NCBI GenBank assembly: GCA_019925105.1
Contig: JAHGAU010000011.1
Span: forward strand, 930,001-994,000
Direction of reading: 5' to 3'
Source of the DNA: Niebla homalea
Taxonomy: Eukaryota; Ascomycota; Lecanoromycetes; Lecanorales; Ramalinaceae
Length of the DNA: 64,000 bases
Part shown: positions 60,851 through 64,000 of the stretch, piece after piece
Layout of the letters: every line of letters starts with the position of its first letter
Position numbering within the stretch: position 1 is the first letter of the stretch
The notes under the pieces: generated by a model
Told to the model about the DNA's origin: nothing
What the model saw: only the letters and a program-made list of their open reading frames with translations
Databases searched by the model: none
Translations under genes and position numbers: made by a program

Positions 60851-63800
60851 TGCTTACGTTCCAATTTTATTACTGATTTTAAAGGGTCCTATAAAACGAA
60901 GCGTAAGCTTTTTATTTAATTACTTTAACTTAAGGTTTTTAATATTTAATATTATTAAATTATTGATATTATATAATTTTAACTTATATTTCTTATTATA
61001 CGTTTTTTAAGTTAATTTAATAATACGGTATTATCGGTCCGTTAATATTAATTATATTTTATATAATATTTTAACCTTATTTTTTATTATAAATATTTCC
61101 TCTTTTATAGGTTTATCCTTAAATTTAAAATAAATATCTAGATTATAATTATATATTATTATAAAAAGGTTATAGCTTAAAGTTAAGTATTCTAAGTTTA
61201 TATAAATAAATTCGGTTAAGGGGAATAACTTTATTTAATTCATTTATTTAAAGCTAATAAAGGTCCTTAAATATTATTTAAAGCCTTAATTTTAACGTTC
61301 TATTTAATTATTTATTTACGGATAGAAAGCGGTATTTAATTTACGTTTTATCTTTACGTAATAATATACTAAACCCCAGAATTTATTAATAAATAAAAAC
61401 CTTTAATTAATTACGATTTTAATTAACGTATTATAACGTAATACGATTTTTTTAAAGAAAAAGTCCGTTAACGTAATAGTATCGATTTATTTTATAACGG
61501 GGAAATATCTATATATTTTTATATATTTATTTATAATTATTAAAATTAAATTATAGATACTATTTTTAACCTTACTTATAAATAAGCCGGTAATAAAATC
61601 TATATTAAGTTCTTTCTAGGGTACGGCCGGTTAAGGGAGTAAAGTAAGCTTACCGTAAGGACGGTAATACGGTACCTTAATCCTTTAATAAATATCGTAC
61701 GTTTTAATATAATTATTAACTTAAGCCTTTAAACCGTCTTAATAATATTTACGGGTTAAGAGCTTATAAGTTTTTTCGGCTTTAAAGTGGCCCGTTAACG
61801 GGTTATTATAATATTTATTAATCAGCTTTTTTTAACCGTTTTATCCGGGGGATATATATATAGCCTTTATAGGTAATAAAATTATTAAGATTAAGTTTTT
61901 AAGTATTATTACGACCTTAATGAGAATACGTTAATATTACGCTATTATCCTTAATCTTATATATAAACGTATTATTAACTTATAAATCCTTAATAAGTAA
62001 CTTAATTAGCCTGGATTCTTTATAAGGCTTTTTAAATAATTATTAAATTTCTTTTTACGGAATAATAATTTAAATACCTTTTAAAGTGAATAATAATTAA
62101 TAATTAATAACCGCTATCCGCCGGCGTTCCGTTAATTTATCGGATTAAAGTACGAGCTTATTCTATAAAGTAAATAATAAAATAATATTAAAAGGTAAGA
62201 TTCCTTTATAGTTTAAACGTTTTAATAAAGGATTAATAAAGTTTATTTTACCTTAATAATAAAATACTTTAAAGTTATAATTAATAAGTTTTAAGGCTTA
62301 TTTAACTTAACGCGGGCTTAATATTAATTATTTTATAAACCTTTAAAGGTTATTATAATTTATCTATATTTAAATAGCTTTAAGGCTCCCTTTTAAATAA
62401 TATTATTATTATTTAAACGCTATAACGATAATAAGGAGTATTTAATTATACGTTTTATAATTCTATTTAATAAAGGTTATTTTTCTGGATTAATACGTAA
62501 TTAAGCGTTAATAACCCTTCTTAAATTACTAAAATAAAATACCTATAATAATAAAGTTAAATATATTAGTCTTTACTTATATCCCCCGTTCTAAGTTAAA
62601 ATAACGGAATAATAACGCGTTAATAAATATTTTATAGAGCCGGCAGAACGTTATATTAACCGTATTATTCTACTTTAATAAACTAGCCTTTTTCCCTTCC
62701 TTATTGCCCTTAAATAGACTAATTAAAAACTTAATTATCCTTAAATATTTATAAATAAAATAATAATAAAAATTTATAAAGCTTAAAAAGACCTATATTT
62801 CTTAATAAGTTTTCAGGGTAAGCTAGTCCTTAATAGTTTAAATACGTTCCTAGTCTATTTAAATCTTTTTAATAAAAATAATAAATCTTAAGAACTTTAC
62901 TTAAGTAATATTAAATTAATATTTCTTAAGGTTAATATAAAGTTAGAATTAATAAAGTTATTTAAGGACTTATTAAATATAATATTAATAATCCGCCGGA
63001 TTCTTATTAAATATTAAAATATTATTTAAATAGACTATATAAGTTATATTAATAAGGTTAATAAAAGTATAATTAATATAAGCTTAAAAGGTCGCCGGGG
63101 CGTTAATTAACTTAAACGGTATAACGAAATACTTAAAGTAATTATAACGTATATAGAACGCCATCTTTTACTTATTACCGGACTTAATCCGTAACCAATA
63201 ATAAATATCCTTAAAGTTTAACTTAATAAACCGTTTAAAGTTATTTAACCGGTTAAGGGTTTTAATAATTAAAAATAATAAGTATTAATTTTTAACTATA
63301 ACCATATTTAATCCACAATAATCGATATAAAGACGAAAATTACTATTTTTCTTAAGCATAAAAAGGATCGGAGCGTTTACGGGTAATGTTAAATAATAAA
63401 TTTAACCCCGGATTATAATATCCTTAAGATATCGCCGGAGTTCTATTAACTTTACTTAAGATAAATTATATAAAGGATTATATAATAACTTTTTATTATT
63501 TAAGTTAATAATATAATCCTTTTATTTTAATTTAAATAAAGTATTAACTATATTATTAAAAAAGATATTTATATACTCGCTTAATTCCCTTGGGACGCTC
63601 CGGTTAATAAAGTTTTTTATAATATTTATACGCGTTAAATTACTTTAAAAGATTTACGGTATTTTTAAGCGCTTTATTATTACGTTAACGTAAATAATTA
63701 TAAAGATTTTATTAATTTCCGTTAAACTTTAATTAAAGTTATAAACGTTATTAATCTATAACTTATAAAAATTAATTTTAAAACGTTATTTATCCGCCGC

Positions 63801-64000
63801 CGGATCGATCATTATTTATAAGGCGTATAAGGCTAATAAATTAAGGATTACGTCTGGACCTTCTTAATTAATAACGTAAAAGAATATCTTATATTACTTT
63901 TATTATCCTTAATTATTAATCAGATAATACTATAATTAATAAATATTATAATAAAAGATCTACTTATTATTAAGAAAAACCGTTTACGGTAAAACGGCGG
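60851..64000 (-). pseudogene. Ty3/Gypsy pol relic, runs off the right edge
   Basis: Read on the minus strand, reverse transcriptase motifs remain clear: NAPILFMLKK and RLYIDYCGLN (about 63385-63320), then NAPATF and YLNNILIF (about 63105-63010, from YLDDILI with G-to-A changes). Downstream, at about 61840-61720, comes the integrase zinc-binding region (PVNGPL, then LLRRFKGL), followed by a degraded PLTGRTLERT (about 61640-61610), where the integrase core is expected. The order RT then integrase defines Ty3/Gypsy. There are many stops from RIP. The 5' part lies outside the window. Confidence 0.85.

Overview
The window looks like a chromosome segment of a filamentous ascomycete fungus (Pezizomycotina). 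The support is: three multi-exon genes with short introns (48-116 bp) that have GTRNGN-type donors and CTAAY/CTGAC branch sites; TTAGGG telomere-type repeats; fungal-specific protein families (a STAND/NLR protein with NACHT and ankyrin repeats, and two PD-(D/E)XK/DUF7924-like proteins); and very long AT-rich, TpA-rich, stop-riddled tracts of broken transposons. Those tracts look like repeat-induced point mutation (RIP). No tRNA, rRNA, CRISPR array or bacterial-type operon was seen.

Layout. 1-12.7 kb: RIP-degraded transposon graveyard with a solo LTR, LINE-like fragments and a small LTR element. 12.7-13.65 kb: 12-bp minisatellite interspersed with a conserved unit. 13.65-16.96 kb: GC-balanced island with gene 1 (PD-(D/E)XK-like, plus strand). 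16.97-17.29 kb: five 65-bp tandem units that grade from unmutated to RIP-mutated. 17.3-47.5 kb: about 30 kb of RIP-mutated DNA. It holds LINE copies in opposite orientation, two short telomeric arrays facing each other at 27.5 and 28.5 kb, a C-rich satellite, simple repeats, one nearly full-length relic of an OrsD-RecQ type helicase gene (34.4-39.3 kb) and a truncated second copy of it (40.6-42.4 kb), and three copies of an unclassified ~686-bp repeat. 48.2-52.2 kb: GC-balanced island with an intact-looking NACHT-ankyrin NLR gene (minus strand). 52.26-52.94 kb: a TIR transposon with a 6-bp target duplication. 53.4-55.35 kb: gene 2, a second PD-(D/E)XK-like gene (minus strand, three exons). 55.4-58.3 kb: retrotransposon gag whose 3' part is RIP-mutated. 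58.3-64 kb: RIP-mutated DNA including a Ty3/Gypsy pol on the minus strand.

The live genes sit in two small islands separated by RIP blocks. The TTAGGG/CCCTAA blocks, helicase relics of the telomere-linked type and C-rich satellite suggest that the middle block is old subtelomeric DNA now in an internal position, either an end-to-end fusion scar or an assembly join. The islands carry genes typical of fast-evolving accessory regions: an NLR and two predicted nuclease-fold proteins. Gene models were spliced by eye. All homology statements come from recognising motifs, not from a search.
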